A stretch of 64,000 bases of DNA from Mucilaginibacter aurantiaciroseus (lineage in GTDB: Bacteria; Bacteroidota; Bacteroidia; Sphingobacteriales; Sphingobacteriaceae): positions 992,001-1,056,000 of the forward strand of contig NZ_JAMXOF010000001.1 in the NCBI RefSeq assembly GCF_024055595.1, in the 5' to 3' direction. How positions within the stretch are numbered: position 1 is the first letter of the stretch; the number at the start of each line of letters is the position of its first letter. The notes under the pieces were generated by a model. The model searched no databases, had not been told where the DNA came from, and was given only the letters and a program-made list of their open reading frames with translations. Both the position numbers and the translations under genes were made by a program. Of the stretch, positions 42,337 to 51,087 are shown in pieces.

Positions 42337-43440
42337 ATGAAACTTACATATAAATTCTTCATCGGGATCGCTATATACTTATTGTTCAATAATACTGCTG
42401 TTAATGCCCAGGGATGCGTGGCTATTCGTGGCAACGGCTCGTTCTCTACTATGGAGCACCCAATGCTGGATAGCAACACAGCACCGGGTTCTTATAAAAG
42501 CTGGTATGTTACGGCATCGTACCGTTACTTTAAATCCTTTCGCCATTTTAAGGGAACAGACGAGCAACCCCAAAGGCAAACACTGCATAACGAAGTAATA
42601 AACTATCAAAACACAATTGATCTAAGCCTAACACGTAACTTTAATAAATACTGGTCGGTAACGGTCGGCATCCCTTATTTGATCAATACCCGGTCATCCT
42701 TGTACGAGCATGGTTTAAAAGAAAGGCATAATTCATATTCACAAGGTTTTGGTGATATGCGCATTGTGGGTAACAAGTGGTTGTTTGATAGCCATACCGC
42801 TAAAAAAGGCAATATCCAGGTTGGCCTTGGTGTTAAATTACCTACAGGTAATTACAACTATATGAGCCACTTTTATAATGTTACACCATCGCAGCGCCCG
42901 GTAGATCAGTCTATCCAGTTAGGTGATGGTGGGGTAGGTATCATTGCCGAGTTCAATGGCTTCCTAAACATCACCAACCATTTTGGTGGTTATACCAACC
43001 TGTATTACATGGCTAACCCACGCAATAACAATGGCACCCGCACCTATCGCGAAACCATAAATGCCGCTTTGGCAAACGAAACCATCATGAGCGTACCCGA
43101 TCAGTTTTTGGCACGGGTAGGTTTCAATTATACTTTTGATGGTGCTTTTAAAGCGCTTACGCTTTCTGCAGGTGGCCGTTTAGAGGGTATCCCAGTTTAT
43201 GACCTAATTGGTAAAAGCGACGATTTCCGCCGTCCCGGCTATGTATTATCTGTAGAACCATCTGTAAACTACAGCTTCAAAAGGTTCAACATATTTGCCA
43301 ATGTTCCTATCGCTGTAAAACGAGACCGTACACAAAGTGTTACGGATAAACAAAATAGCGTAACTACCGGCAAATATGTTATTGGTGATGCAGCCTTTGC
43401 AGATTACGTTATAAACTTTGGCGTATCGTTTAAATTGTAA
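42337..43440 (+). CDS. Outer-membrane beta-barrel protein B of the haloperoxidase-type locus
   Basis: A 367-residue exported protein with a signal peptide ending T-A-V-N-A-Q near 25, followed by C-V-A-I-R-G-N-G. Strands such as W-Y-V-T-A-S-Y-R-Y-F, Y-W-S-V-T-V-G-I-P-Y-L and the final Y-V-I-N-F-G-V-S-F-K-L are typical of a porin- or transporter-like barrel. G-F-G-D-M-R near residue 133 and L-P-T-G-N-Y-N-Y near 170 match the meta-pathway-phenol-degradation-like group. It is the last gene of the locus, with a terminator at 43467. The second barrel beside the haloperoxidase-like enzyme suggests two sides of a transport or assembly step. Confidence 0.78.
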   Translation: MKLTYKFFIGIAIYLLFNNTAVNAQGCVAIRGNGSFSTMEHPMLDSNTAPGSYKSWYVTASYRYFKSFRHFKGTDEQPQRQTLHNEVINYQNTIDLSLTRNFNKYWSVTVGIPYLINTRSSLYEHGLKERHNSYSQGFGDMRIVGNKWLFDSHTAKKGNIQVGLGVKLPTGNYNYMSHFYNVTPSQRPVDQSIQLGDGGVGIIAEFNGFLNITNHFGGYTNLYYMANPRNNNGTRTYRETINAALANETIMSVPDQFLARVGFNYTFDGAFKALTLSAGGRLEGIPVYDLIGKSDDFRRPGYVLSVEPSVNYSFKRFNIFANVPIAVKRDRTQSVTDKQNSVTTGKYVIGDAAFADYVINFGVSFKL

Positions 43441-43466
43441 ATGATAATAATGGTTATATAAGTGAG

Positions 43467-43494
43467 AGGTCGGGGTGGTTTCCGGCCTTTTTTG
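43467..43494 (+). terminator. Rho-independent terminator closing the locus
   Basis: AGGTCGG (43467-43473) pairs with CCGGCCT (43482-43488), including one G-T pair, followed by TTTTTTG. Confidence 0.8.
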
Positions 43495-43538
43495 TTTAAT
43501 TGCGGATGCTTTTTATTTTAAAATAATAGATTTACAAA

Positions 43539-44003
43539 ATGAACTCAGCTGAACAAAATTTTAAAGATTTAGGCTTAAGCCTGCCACCTGCGCCAAAACC
43601 GCTTGGGGTTTATAAACCGTGTTTAATTGATGGCAAATACCTATATCTATCGGGACATGGCACCGTACAGGACGATGGTAGTTTGATCATAGGCCGCATT
43701 GGCGATACCATCAATATGGAGGATGGTAAACTTGCTGCAAGGCAGGTGGGATTGGCTATGCTGGCAACTATTAAAGCCAACTTAGGTAGCCTGGACAGCG
43801 TAAAGCGCGTGATAAAAGTATTGGGTATGGTTAACTGCACGCCCGATTTTGAGAAACATCCTTTCATAATCAACGGCGCAAGCGAACTGTTTGCTAAAGT
43901 TTGGGGCGAAGAGAACGGCATTGGCGTACGCAGCGCTGTGGGTATGGGCTCGTTACCTGATAATATCCCTGTAGAAATAGAAGCCTTATTTGAATTAGTA
44001 TAA
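43539..44003 (+). CDS. RidA family protein (YjgF/YER057c/UK114)
   Basis: A 154-residue protein of the RidA fold, of the longer subgroup. L-S-G-H-G-T-V-Q-D-D near 38, A-R-Q-V-G-L-A-M-L-A-T-I-K-A-N-L-G near 68, K-V-L-G-M-V-N-C-T near 93 and R-S-A-V-G-M-G-S-L-P near 134 are conserved. RidA hydrolyses reactive enamines and imines from PLP enzymes. The next gene, 2 bases on, encodes a PLP-dependent D-amino-acid enzyme, so a protective role for it is plausible. The longer subgroup keeps the RidA fold, but its activity is less certain. Confidence 0.9.
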   Translation: MNSAEQNFKDLGLSLPPAPKPLGVYKPCLIDGKYLYLSGHGTVQDDGSLIIGRIGDTINMEDGKLAARQVGLAMLATIKANLGSLDSVKRVIKVLGMVNCTPDFEKHPFIINGASELFAKVWGEENGIGVRSAVGMGSLPDNIPVEIEALFELV

Positions 44004-44005
44004 GC

Positions 44006-45121
44006 ATGTTAGCCACCGACTGGTATATCATAGATAACGTTGACGAGCTGGATACGCCCGCGTTGGTCGTATACCCCGATAGGGTGCAATACAATATCAA
44101 TCTTCTTAAAACCATGATTGATGATCCATCTCGCCTGCGCCCGCATGTTAAAACGCATAAAAGTATTGATGCCGCAGGTTTAATGATGCAATCGGGCATC
44201 AAAAAATTCAAATGTGCCACCATTGCCGAGGCAGAAATGCTGGGTATGGCCGGTGCAAATGATGTATTATTGGCCTATCAGCCAACCGGGCCAAAGCTCA
44301 GGCGTTTTGTGCGGTTGATAAGTGCATATCCACAAACAGCATATTCTTGCCTGGTAGATAATACGGCTACCGCAAATGCCATATCAAAAGAGGCAGCAGA
44401 TACAGGTATCAACATCTCTGTTTATATCGACCTGAATGTGGGTATGAACCGTACAGGTATTATACCCGGTGAAGAAGCAATTGCTTTATATGAACTATGT
44501 GCAGCATTACCCGGACTGGTGCTGAAAGGACTGCATGCCTACGATGGCCATATCCACGACGCTGATTATAGCATTCGTAAGAAACGGTCTTTAGAAAGCA
44601 TTAAGCCAGTGTTGAAGTTAGTTGATGATATTTTGGCTAAAGGATATCCAAATCCCAAAGTGATTGCAGGAGGATCGCCAACATTCCCCATACTTGCCAA
44701 ATTAAAGGATATAGAGGTTAGCCCCGGTACATTTGCTTATTGGGACAGGGGTTATCAGCAGGCTTTCCCTGAACAAGCTTTCCAAACAGCAGCTCTTATG
44801 GTTGCAAGGGTTGTTTCCTTGCCCGATGAGGGTAAGATATGTATCGACCTTGGCCATAAATCGGTATCGGCAGAAAACGAATTGAACAAACGGGTTTACT
44901 TTTTAAACGCTTCCGAATTAAAATTCACAGGCCAAAGCGAAGAACATTTAGTAGCCGATGCAGGTGAAGGTCATCACTATAAAGTAGGCGATATTTTATA
45001 TGGCTTGCCACACCATATTTGTCCGTCGGTAGCTTTATATGAACGTGCCATAACTATCGAAAATAAGTTAGTTACCGGCGAATGGAAAACAATAGCAAGA
45101 GATAGAAAGATAACTATCTAA
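44006..45121 (+). CDS. D-threonine aldolase-like PLP enzyme (D-TA family)
   Basis: A 371-residue fold III PLP enzyme. The PLP Lys is in R-P-H-V-K-T-H-K near residue 50; the metal site is suggested by the C-terminal G-E-G-H-H-Y-K-V-G-D and G-L-P-H-H-I-C-P motifs (about 315-340), both features of D-threonine aldolase and D-serine dehydratase-like enzymes. It cleaves D-3-hydroxy-alpha-amino acids to glycine and an aldehyde, or dehydrates them; which is unclear. It starts 2 bases after ridA and is in one operon with it and with the dipeptidase that follows at 86 bases. Cytoplasmic. Confidence 0.88.
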   Translation: MLATDWYIIDNVDELDTPALVVYPDRVQYNINLLKTMIDDPSRLRPHVKTHKSIDAAGLMMQSGIKKFKCATIAEAEMLGMAGANDVLLAYQPTGPKLRRFVRLISAYPQTAYSCLVDNTATANAISKEAADTGINISVYIDLNVGMNRTGIIPGEEAIALYELCAALPGLVLKGLHAYDGHIHDADYSIRKKRSLESIKPVLKLVDDILAKGYPNPKVIAGGSPTFPILAKLKDIEVSPGTFAYWDRGYQQAFPEQAFQTAALMVARVVSLPDEGKICIDLGHKSVSAENELNKRVYFLNASELKFTGQSEEHLVADAGEGHHYKVGDILYGLPHHICPSVALYERAITIENKLVTGEWKTIARDRKITI

Positions 45122-45206
45122 ACAATCGGTGAAATCGTTTCCATCGGTATAATCTAAATATAACAACTATATAACCACTCACTTAATTAACCACTCACCA
45201 ATAACC

Positions 45207-46277
45207 ATGTTTATCATAGATGCTCATTTAGACCTTAGTATGAACGCGCTGGAGTGGAACCGTGACCTTACCCGCCCGGTTGCCGAACTTAACCAGCGCG
45301 AAGAAGGTATGACCGACAAACCCGACCGCGCCAAAGCGGTGGTATCCCTGCCCGAACTGCGCAAAGGTAATATTGGCTTAGTGGTGGCTACACAAATAGG
45401 CCGCTATGTAGCCCCAGATAATAACCTGCCCGGCTGGCACTCGCCCGAGCAGGCATGGGCGCAAACGCAGGGACAACTGGCTTGGTATAAGGCAATGGAA
45501 CTTGCGGGGCAAATGACCCAGGTTAACGATCTGCAAAGTTTGGATAAACACCTCGCCGTTTGGTGCGATGGAAAAGATAATACCAACAAAGCCATCGGGT
45601 ATATTTTAAGCCTGGAGGGCGCCGACTCAATGATAAACCCTTGTTACCTGGAACAAGCCTATAACAGCGGTTTACGGGCTGTAGGCCCCGCGCATTACGG
45701 CCCCGGGCGGTACGCCAATGGTACTGATGCAACCGGTAAAATGGGTGCCGAAGGTTTAGCGTTATTGAAAGAGATGGAACGCCTCAACATCATTCTTGAT
45801 GGAACGCATTTGTGTGATGATGCCTTTTGGCAAGCACTTGATAATTTTAACGGGCATATTTGGGCAAGTCATAATAACTGTCGCGCCTTGGTAAACCATA
45901 ACCGCCAGTACAGCAATGAAATGATAAAAGCGCTTATTAGCCGTGGCGCGGTGATAGGCGCAGCCCTTGATGCCTGGATGATGGTGCCCAATTGGGTGAG
46001 GGGACAGTCAACCCCGCGTCAAATGAATTGCAACCTGGAGGTAATGGTAGACCATATTGACCATATTTGCCAGATAGCAGGTAACGCCCTGCATGTGGGT
46101 ATGGGTACCGATCTGGATGGGGCCTTTGGCAAAGAGCAATGCCCTTACGATCTGGAAACCATTGCCGATATGCAAAAAGTGCCTGCTTTGTTACAGAAAC
46201 GTGGTTACACAGATGCGGATATTGAAAACATGATGCACGGTAATTGGTTACGTTTCCTGAGGAATGCTTGGAAATAA
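45207..46277 (+). CDS. Membrane dipeptidase-like protein (peptidase M19)
   Basis: A 356-residue protein of the M19/renal dipeptidase family. The first zinc motif D-A-H-L-D-L-S is at residue 5, E-G-A-D-S near 138, L-D-G-T-H-L-C-D near 198 with the next His, and S-H-N-N-C-R-A near 223; D-L-D-G-A-F-G follows near 305. Family enzymes cleave dipeptides, including ones with a C-terminal D-residue, which fits a neighbouring D-amino-acid enzyme. No signal peptide is present here, so it works in the cytoplasm despite the family name. It starts 86 bases after the aldolase gene and ends 6 bases before the GH63-like gene. Confidence 0.87.
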   Translation: MFIIDAHLDLSMNALEWNRDLTRPVAELNQREEGMTDKPDRAKAVVSLPELRKGNIGLVVATQIGRYVAPDNNLPGWHSPEQAWAQTQGQLAWYKAMELAGQMTQVNDLQSLDKHLAVWCDGKDNTNKAIGYILSLEGADSMINPCYLEQAYNSGLRAVGPAHYGPGRYANGTDATGKMGAEGLALLKEMERLNIILDGTHLCDDAFWQALDNFNGHIWASHNNCRALVNHNRQYSNEMIKALISRGAVIGAALDAWMMVPNWVRGQSTPRQMNCNLEVMVDHIDHICQIAGNALHVGMGTDLDGAFGKEQCPYDLETIADMQKVPALLQKRGYTDADIENMMHGNWLRFLRNAWK

Positions 46278-46283
46278 ATACAT

Positions 46284-48881
46284 ATGGGTGCAGAACAGGA
46301 TAGGTTAAAAGATACGGGATGGAAAAAATGGGGGCCTTATGTAAGCGACCGTCAATGGGGTACCGTCCGCGAAGATTACAGTGCCGATGGTAACGCCTGG
46401 AACTACATCACCCATGATATTGCCCGTAGCAAGGCCTATCGCTGGGGCGAAGAAGGTATAGCCGGCATCTGCGACCATGAGCAATTATTGTGCTTCTCCA
46501 TTGCGCTATGGAATAAGAAAGATACCATTCTGAAAGAACGTTTCTTTGGCCTCAGTAATGCCGAAGGTAACCATGGCGAGGACGTAAAGGAATTATATTA
46601 CTACCTGGATAATACGCCCACGCATTCGTACATGAAAATGCTGTACAAGTATCCACAGCAGCAATTCCCATACGTGCATTTGGTTGATGAGAGCAAAAAA
46701 CGTAACCGTAACCAAGGCGAGTACGAACTAATGGATACCGGCATTTTTAATAACGATGAATACTTTGATGTATTTGTGGAATATGCCAAACAGGATACCG
46801 ATGATATCCTTGTCAAGATTACTATACATAACCGCAGTAAAGTAGCTGCAAGTTTAAACGTACTGCCTACGGTATGGTTCCGCAATACCTGGGAATGGGG
46901 CTACGACGATTATAAACCTCAATTATCTGCGAACGGCAATGCGATCAGTATCGACCATAAAGAATTAGGCGCTTTGAATTTAGTGGCCTATGGCTCACCC
47001 CAACTGCTTTTTTGTAATAACCAAACCAATACCAAACGGTTCAATAATATTGATGATGGCAAATCTTTTTACAAAGATGGAATCAACGATTATATTGTAA
47101 ACGGCACTAACGCAATTAACCCGGCTAATACAGGTACTAAAGCAGCCTTTAATTACGATATAACTATCCCGGCAGGCAAAAGTGTTACTATAAAACTGAA
47201 GCTGTCTGAAAGCGCCGAAAACGCCTTTGACGATTTCGACGCTATTTTTGCTTCGCGGTTGCAGGAAGCCGATGAGTTCTATGCAGGCTTGCGCCCGCCC
47301 GACGAGAATAAGGACAAAGCGCAGATCCAGCGCCAGGCTTATGCCGGGATGCTTTGGAATAAGCAATTTTACTACTACAACATTCACCAATGGCTAAACG
47401 GTGACCCTGCCGAGCCGTGGCCACCTGTACAACGCCAGCATCAGCGTAACAGTAAATGGCAGCATTTTAACAGTCAGGATATTATTTCCATGCCCGATAA
47501 ATGGGAGTACCCTTGGTTTGCCGCCTGGGACCTGGCTTTCCATTGCGTACCGCTTGCTGCTGTAGATATGGCCTTTGCCAAACGACAACTTAACCTTTTA
47601 GTGAAAGATTGGTTTATGCACCCAAACGGGCAGCTACCCGCCTATGAGTGGGATTTTAGCGATGCCAACCCACCGGTACATGCCATGGCTACGTGGAAGA
47701 TCTACCAGATAGATAAAAAGGCTAACAACGGTGAGGGCGATACCTTCTTTTTAGAACGCATCTTCCACAAACTGATGCTCAACTTTACCTGGTGGGTAAA
47801 CCGTAAGGACGAGGCGGGCAATAATGTTTTTGAAGGTGGCTTTTTGGGGATGGATAACATTGGCGTGTTTGACCGTAACACTAAATTTGCCGATGGCGCG
47901 CACCTGGAACAGGCCGATGGCACCAGTTGGATGGCGATGTATTCTTTAAATCTGCTGCGTATAGCGGCAGAGCTTGCTGAAACTAATAAGGCTTATGCCG
48001 ATATCGCGTCTAAATTCTTCGAGCACTTTATTTATATCTCGGCAGCCATGTCGAGCCTTGGCGAGGGTGGTACAAGCGGTTTATGGGACGAGGCAGATGA
48101 CTTTTTTTACGACCAGTTGCGCATGCCCGATGGGAGTGCCGAAAAAATGCGGATCCGTAGCATAGTAGGCCTGGTGCCGCTGTTTGCTACCGAGGTATTG
48201 GATGAAGAAACAATAGCCAGGAACCCCATCTTCCGCGACAGGATGGATTGGTTTGCGGCCAACCGACCGGACCTTGCCGGTTTGGTTTCCCGTTGGGATG
48301 AGCGCAGCGCAAGTAACAAACACCTCATAAGTTTGCTGCGCGGCCACCGTATGAAAGGCATCCTGAAATATATGCTTGATGAAAATGAGTTTTTAAGCGA
48401 TTACGGTATTCGTTCCTTATCAAAATATCATCTTGAGAATCCATTCAGCGCCAACATCAACGGAACGCAATTCAGCATCAAATATGTACCTGCCGAAAGC
48501 GACAGCGATATGTTTGGCGGCAACAGCAACTGGCGCGGCCCGGTTTGGATACCGATCAATTACCTGATCATCGAAAGTCTAAATGATTTTTACCAATATT
48601 ATGGTGACGAACTTACTGTGGAATGCCCAACCGGCTCAGGCAATATGATGAGCCTAAAGGAGGTGGCGAACGAAATTTACCGCCGCATCTCCAAACTTTT
48701 TTTGCCGGATGAGAATGGCCACCGCCCGAGTAATGGTGTCGACGAGAAAGCACAGACCGATCCCTTTTTCAAAGACCATATCCTTTACTATGAATATTTC
48801 GACGGTGATACCGGCCGCGGCTTAGGTGCCGCCCACCAAACCGGGTGGACGGGATTGATAGCAAACTGCCTTTATCATTAA
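46284..48881 (+). CDS. GH63/MGH1-like glycoside hydrolase
   Basis: An 865-residue protein of the mannosyl-oligosaccharide glucosidase-like (GH63) family. An N-terminal beta domain (about 1-320) includes W-G-P-Y-V-S-D-R-Q-W-G-T-V-R-E-D-Y near residue 15, and an (alpha/alpha)6 catalytic barrel (about 330-865) has W-A-A-W-D-L-like W-F-A-A-W-D-L near 411 and W-R-G-P-V-W-I-P near 752. Bacterial members cleave alpha-glucosides such as glucosylglycerate or mannosylglycerate. It has no signal peptide. The gene starts 6 bases after the dipeptidase gene and probably belongs to the same transcript, though the link between the two activities is not obvious. Confidence 0.87.
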   Translation: MGAEQDRLKDTGWKKWGPYVSDRQWGTVREDYSADGNAWNYITHDIARSKAYRWGEEGIAGICDHEQLLCFSIALWNKKDTILKERFFGLSNAEGNHGEDVKELYYYLDNTPTHSYMKMLYKYPQQQFPYVHLVDESKKRNRNQGEYELMDTGIFNNDEYFDVFVEYAKQDTDDILVKITIHNRSKVAASLNVLPTVWFRNTWEWGYDDYKPQLSANGNAISIDHKELGALNLVAYGSPQLLFCNNQTNTKRFNNIDDGKSFYKDGINDYIVNGTNAINPANTGTKAAFNYDITIPAGKSVTIKLKLSESAENAFDDFDAIFASRLQEADEFYAGLRPPDENKDKAQIQRQAYAGMLWNKQFYYYNIHQWLNGDPAEPWPPVQRQHQRNSKWQHFNSQDIISMPDKWEYPWFAAWDLAFHCVPLAAVDMAFAKRQLNLLVKDWFMHPNGQLPAYEWDFSDANPPVHAMATWKIYQIDKKANNGEGDTFFLERIFHKLMLNFTWWVNRKDEAGNNVFEGGFLGMDNIGVFDRNTKFADGAHLEQADGTSWMAMYSLNLLRIAAELAETNKAYADIASKFFEHFIYISAAMSSLGEGGTSGLWDEADDFFYDQLRMPDGSAEKMRIRSIVGLVPLFATEVLDEETIARNPIFRDRMDWFAANRPDLAGLVSRWDERSASNKHLISLLRGHRMKGILKYMLDENEFLSDYGIRSLSKYHLENPFSANINGTQFSIKYVPAESDSDMFGGNSNWRGPVWIPINYLIIESLNDFYQYYGDELTVECPTGSGNMMSLKEVANEIYRRISKLFLPDENGHRPSNGVDEKAQTDPFFKDHILYYEYFDGDTGRGLGAAHQTGWTGLIANCLYH

Positions 48882-48965
48882 TGCGTTCTTTTGACACAAC
48901 AAATTTCTTTCTTCGAATTATTTGATTTAGATTTACTTACCAAGTAAACTTAAATACCATTCAGA

Positions 48966-49892
48966 ATGAATTTTAACAGGCGCAAGTTTTTGCAAACCAC
49001 CGGTACTTTGGTGCTTAGTAGTGCAGTCTTGTCAGGTAAAGCGGCATCCTTTATAAATCTAAAACACCCGGTGGGCGTGCAACTGTTCACTTTTTTTAAC
49101 GTGATGGATGAGGATGTTAAAGGCACATTAACCAAAGTTGCTAAAGCAGGTTATAGTGAAATAGAATCAGCATTCAGTAAAAAAGGCGGTTATTATGGCT
49201 TAAAACCAAAAGAATTTAAAGCTATGGCCAACGAACTGGGCTTAACCTGGAGATCACACCACGTATTGGGCGCGCCGTTTAAACTGCCTGCAGGTACAAA
49301 AATGCCTACCACGCCCGATGGTAAACCAATGGTAATACCATCAATGATGAACCTGCAGGATAATATGCAACAACTGGTTGATGAAGCTGCCGAAGGCGGT
49401 GTGAAATTTCTGGTTTGCGCTAATACCCCAACCGGCACCCCCGAGGAATTGAAAGCTTCTATAGCAGTACTAAATAAAACAGGTGAGGCTGCTACAAAAG
49501 CCGGCTTAACGTTTGCATATCATAACCACGACATGGAGTTTAAGATCCTGAGCGATGGCACTATTCCGTACGATCTGCTACTATCAGATACCGACCCTAA
49601 GTATGTAAAAATGGAACTTGACCTGGCCTGGGCAGTTAAAGCGGGTAAAAACCCGGTTGATCTGTTTAAACAAAATCCCGGCCGTTTCCCGTTATGGCAC
49701 GTTAAAGATTTGGATGCAAGCCGCGAAAATATTATGCCAGTAGGTAGCGGCACTATTGATTTTAAACCAATTTTCGCGGCAGCAAAAATTGCGGGGATGC
49801 AAAGCTTTTTTGTAGAGCACGATATGCCAAAAGATCCTTTTGAAAGCATCAATAGCAGCATTCGATATATCAACAAAAATTTAAATGTATAA
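48966..49892 (+). CDS. Sugar phosphate isomerase/epimerase-type TIM barrel, Tat-exported
   Basis: A 308-residue protein beginning with a Tat signal (N-R-R-K-F-L-Q-T-T-G) and then a xylose-isomerase-like TIM barrel (AP endonuclease 2 family). G-V-Q-L-F-T-F near residue 35, W-R-S-H-H-V-L-G near 95, F-A-Y-H-N-H-D-M-E-F near 180, M-E-L-D-L-A-W near 215 and W-H-V-K-D-L-D near 247 carry the metal-ligand His, Glu and Asp. Exported members are frequent in Bacteroidota; their substrates are mostly unknown. It lies 84 bases after the GH63-like gene on the same strand, so joint control is possible. Confidence 0.87.
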   Translation: MNFNRRKFLQTTGTLVLSSAVLSGKAASFINLKHPVGVQLFTFFNVMDEDVKGTLTKVAKAGYSEIESAFSKKGGYYGLKPKEFKAMANELGLTWRSHHVLGAPFKLPAGTKMPTTPDGKPMVIPSMMNLQDNMQQLVDEAAEGGVKFLVCANTPTGTPEELKASIAVLNKTGEAATKAGLTFAYHNHDMEFKILSDGTIPYDLLLSDTDPKYVKMELDLAWAVKAGKNPVDLFKQNPGRFPLWHVKDLDASRENIMPVGSGTIDFKPIFAAAKIAGMQSFFVEHDMPKDPFESINSSIRYINKNLNV

Positions 49893-49915
49893 TTTATAAA
49901 TAGAATTTGTGCAGG

Positions 49916-50182
49916 CTATTGTAAGTACGCCTGTACAAATTCATCATTATTTATAGCAGTTACCAAAGCGTTTATGGTAGCTCTTTCAGCTGAATTATCA
50001 TCCAGTTCTGAAGCATAATCTTCCAATTTGTCAAGATAAGCAACCGCTTCTTCCTCATCTTCAAACAGCAATATCAATTCGCCATTTATTTCTGTCTCGG
50101 TGCCATTTGGCGGGGTTGGCAGGGTGTGCTGCTCAAATACTTTGGCAGATACATTTGCAGTTGGTATATCTATTTTTAACAT
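49916..50182 (-). CDS. Small acidic hypothetical protein, 88 aa
   Basis: An 88-residue acidic protein without signal or membrane segment. The middle contains a run E-D-E-E-E-A-V-A-Y-L-D-K-L-E-D-Y and a strand G-E-L-I-L-L-F-E, so a small alpha/beta fold is likely. It lies 24 bases from the convergent isomerase gene end and 37 bases downstream of the DUF4251 gene, so it may share that transcript. I do not recognise the family. Confidence 0.6.
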   Translation of the reverse strand: MLKIDIPTANVSAKVFEQHTLPTPPNGTETEINGELILLFEDEEEAVAYLDKLEDYASELDDNSAERATINALVTAINNDEFVQAYLQ

Positions 50183-50219
50183 GGCTTTTAATTGAGTGTT
50201 TTTAACTTAACACAATCAA

Positions 50220-50738
50220 TTACGCTTTAGTTTTCTTTCTTTCTGTTATGTAACCGGTAAAACGGATCTGCTGCCTGTTTTGGCTGATCACGCTTAAATC
50301 GGCATTACCGTTGTTATAAACCTGGATAAGCAATTGTGTAGCGTTTCGGGTATCTTTGGTTTTGATCCTGATAAAATAACTGCCATCTTTCTGAATAGCG
50401 GATGTTGTATAATCAAACTTTGTTGATTTAAATTTTATGCCATTATCCTCATTGTTATTGTAACCCGCACTCGAATAAGCTACACCAAAATAGGGCAAAA
50501 AAGCCTCAACGGTATCAGGGGCTATGGTAAGGTCATATGGCGAGGTTAAATAGCGGGCTGCACCACCAAGCGGGTACATGTAGGTAGCCTGGAATACATA
50601 ATCTTTTGCATCGATAAAGCCTTTTATCTCGGCAGCTTTTTTAGCCTCTTTTATAGCTTTTTTACTTTGCGCATTAACCGGTGTAAAACCGGCAACTGCT
50701 ACAAGCAGCACAAATAATAGTTTGATTAAAGTTTTCAT
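50220..50738 (-). CDS. DUF4251 exported protein
   Basis: A 172-residue protein with a signal peptide ending F-T-P-V-N-A-Q near 24, and then the DUF4251 pattern: K-A-A-E-I-K-G-F-I-D-A-K-D-Y-V-F, the Y-L-T-S-P-Y-D-L-T-I strand near 73, F-L-P-Y-F-G-V-A-Y near 92, and a C-terminal Q-N-R-Q-Q-I-R-F-T-G-Y-I motif. DUF4251 proteins are exported Bacteroidota proteins of unknown role. The gene probably forms a transcript with the 88-aa gene downstream. Confidence 0.9.
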   Translation of the reverse strand: MKTLIKLLFVLLVAVAGFTPVNAQSKKAIKEAKKAAEIKGFIDAKDYVFQATYMYPLGGAARYLTSPYDLTIAPDTVEAFLPYFGVAYSSAGYNNNEDNGIKFKSTKFDYTTSAIQKDGSYFIRIKTKDTRNATQLLIQVYNNGNADLSVISQNRQQIRFTGYITERKKTKA

Positions 50739-50938
50739 TTTTTTAGTGTTTATATAAAAATAACTTAGTTTTTTATTAGACCTGATACACCTTAATTGGT
50801 TTAATTACTTGAGGTATTTTGGGTAGATAAAATTAGTACAATTGGCGACGCTTTACTGTTTGTTTTAAATCGTTTCATCTCTGTGTTTTGATGATAGGAT
50901 GCAAACGTTAATAGTTTTCCATAATAAAATGAAAAAAA

Positions 50939-51002
50939 TGTCAGTCTGAGCTTGTTGAAGACCTGTCCACCTTGTTAATGATTCCACAAGCTCAGCATGA
51001 CA
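50939..51002. repeat. TGTCAGTCTGAGCTTG...CAAGCTCAGCATGACA palindromic repeat
   Basis: The 19-base left end (from 50939) and right end (to 51002) are inverted with 16 of 19 bases matching. It belongs to the same family as the element at 452-543. The rest of the gap from 50739 to 51087 holds this element and the htpG terminator, and nothing else I can support. Confidence 0.65.
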
Positions 51003-51013
51003 AATAGTATCAA

Positions 51014-51047
51014 CAAAAAAGCCAACCGTTAATTAGCGGTTGGCTTT
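51014..51047 (-). terminator. Terminator of htpG
   Basis: AAAGCCAACCG (51018-51028) pairs perfectly with CGGTTGGCTTT (51037-51047). On the minus strand a T-run follows. The sequence between it and the htpG stop (51061-51084) is a C-rich repeat fragment, CCCCTTCAGGGG and GAGGGCTT. Confidence 0.85.
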
Positions 51048-51087
51048 CAAATTCTGTTTCCCCTTCAGGGGATTAGAGGGCTTTGTG

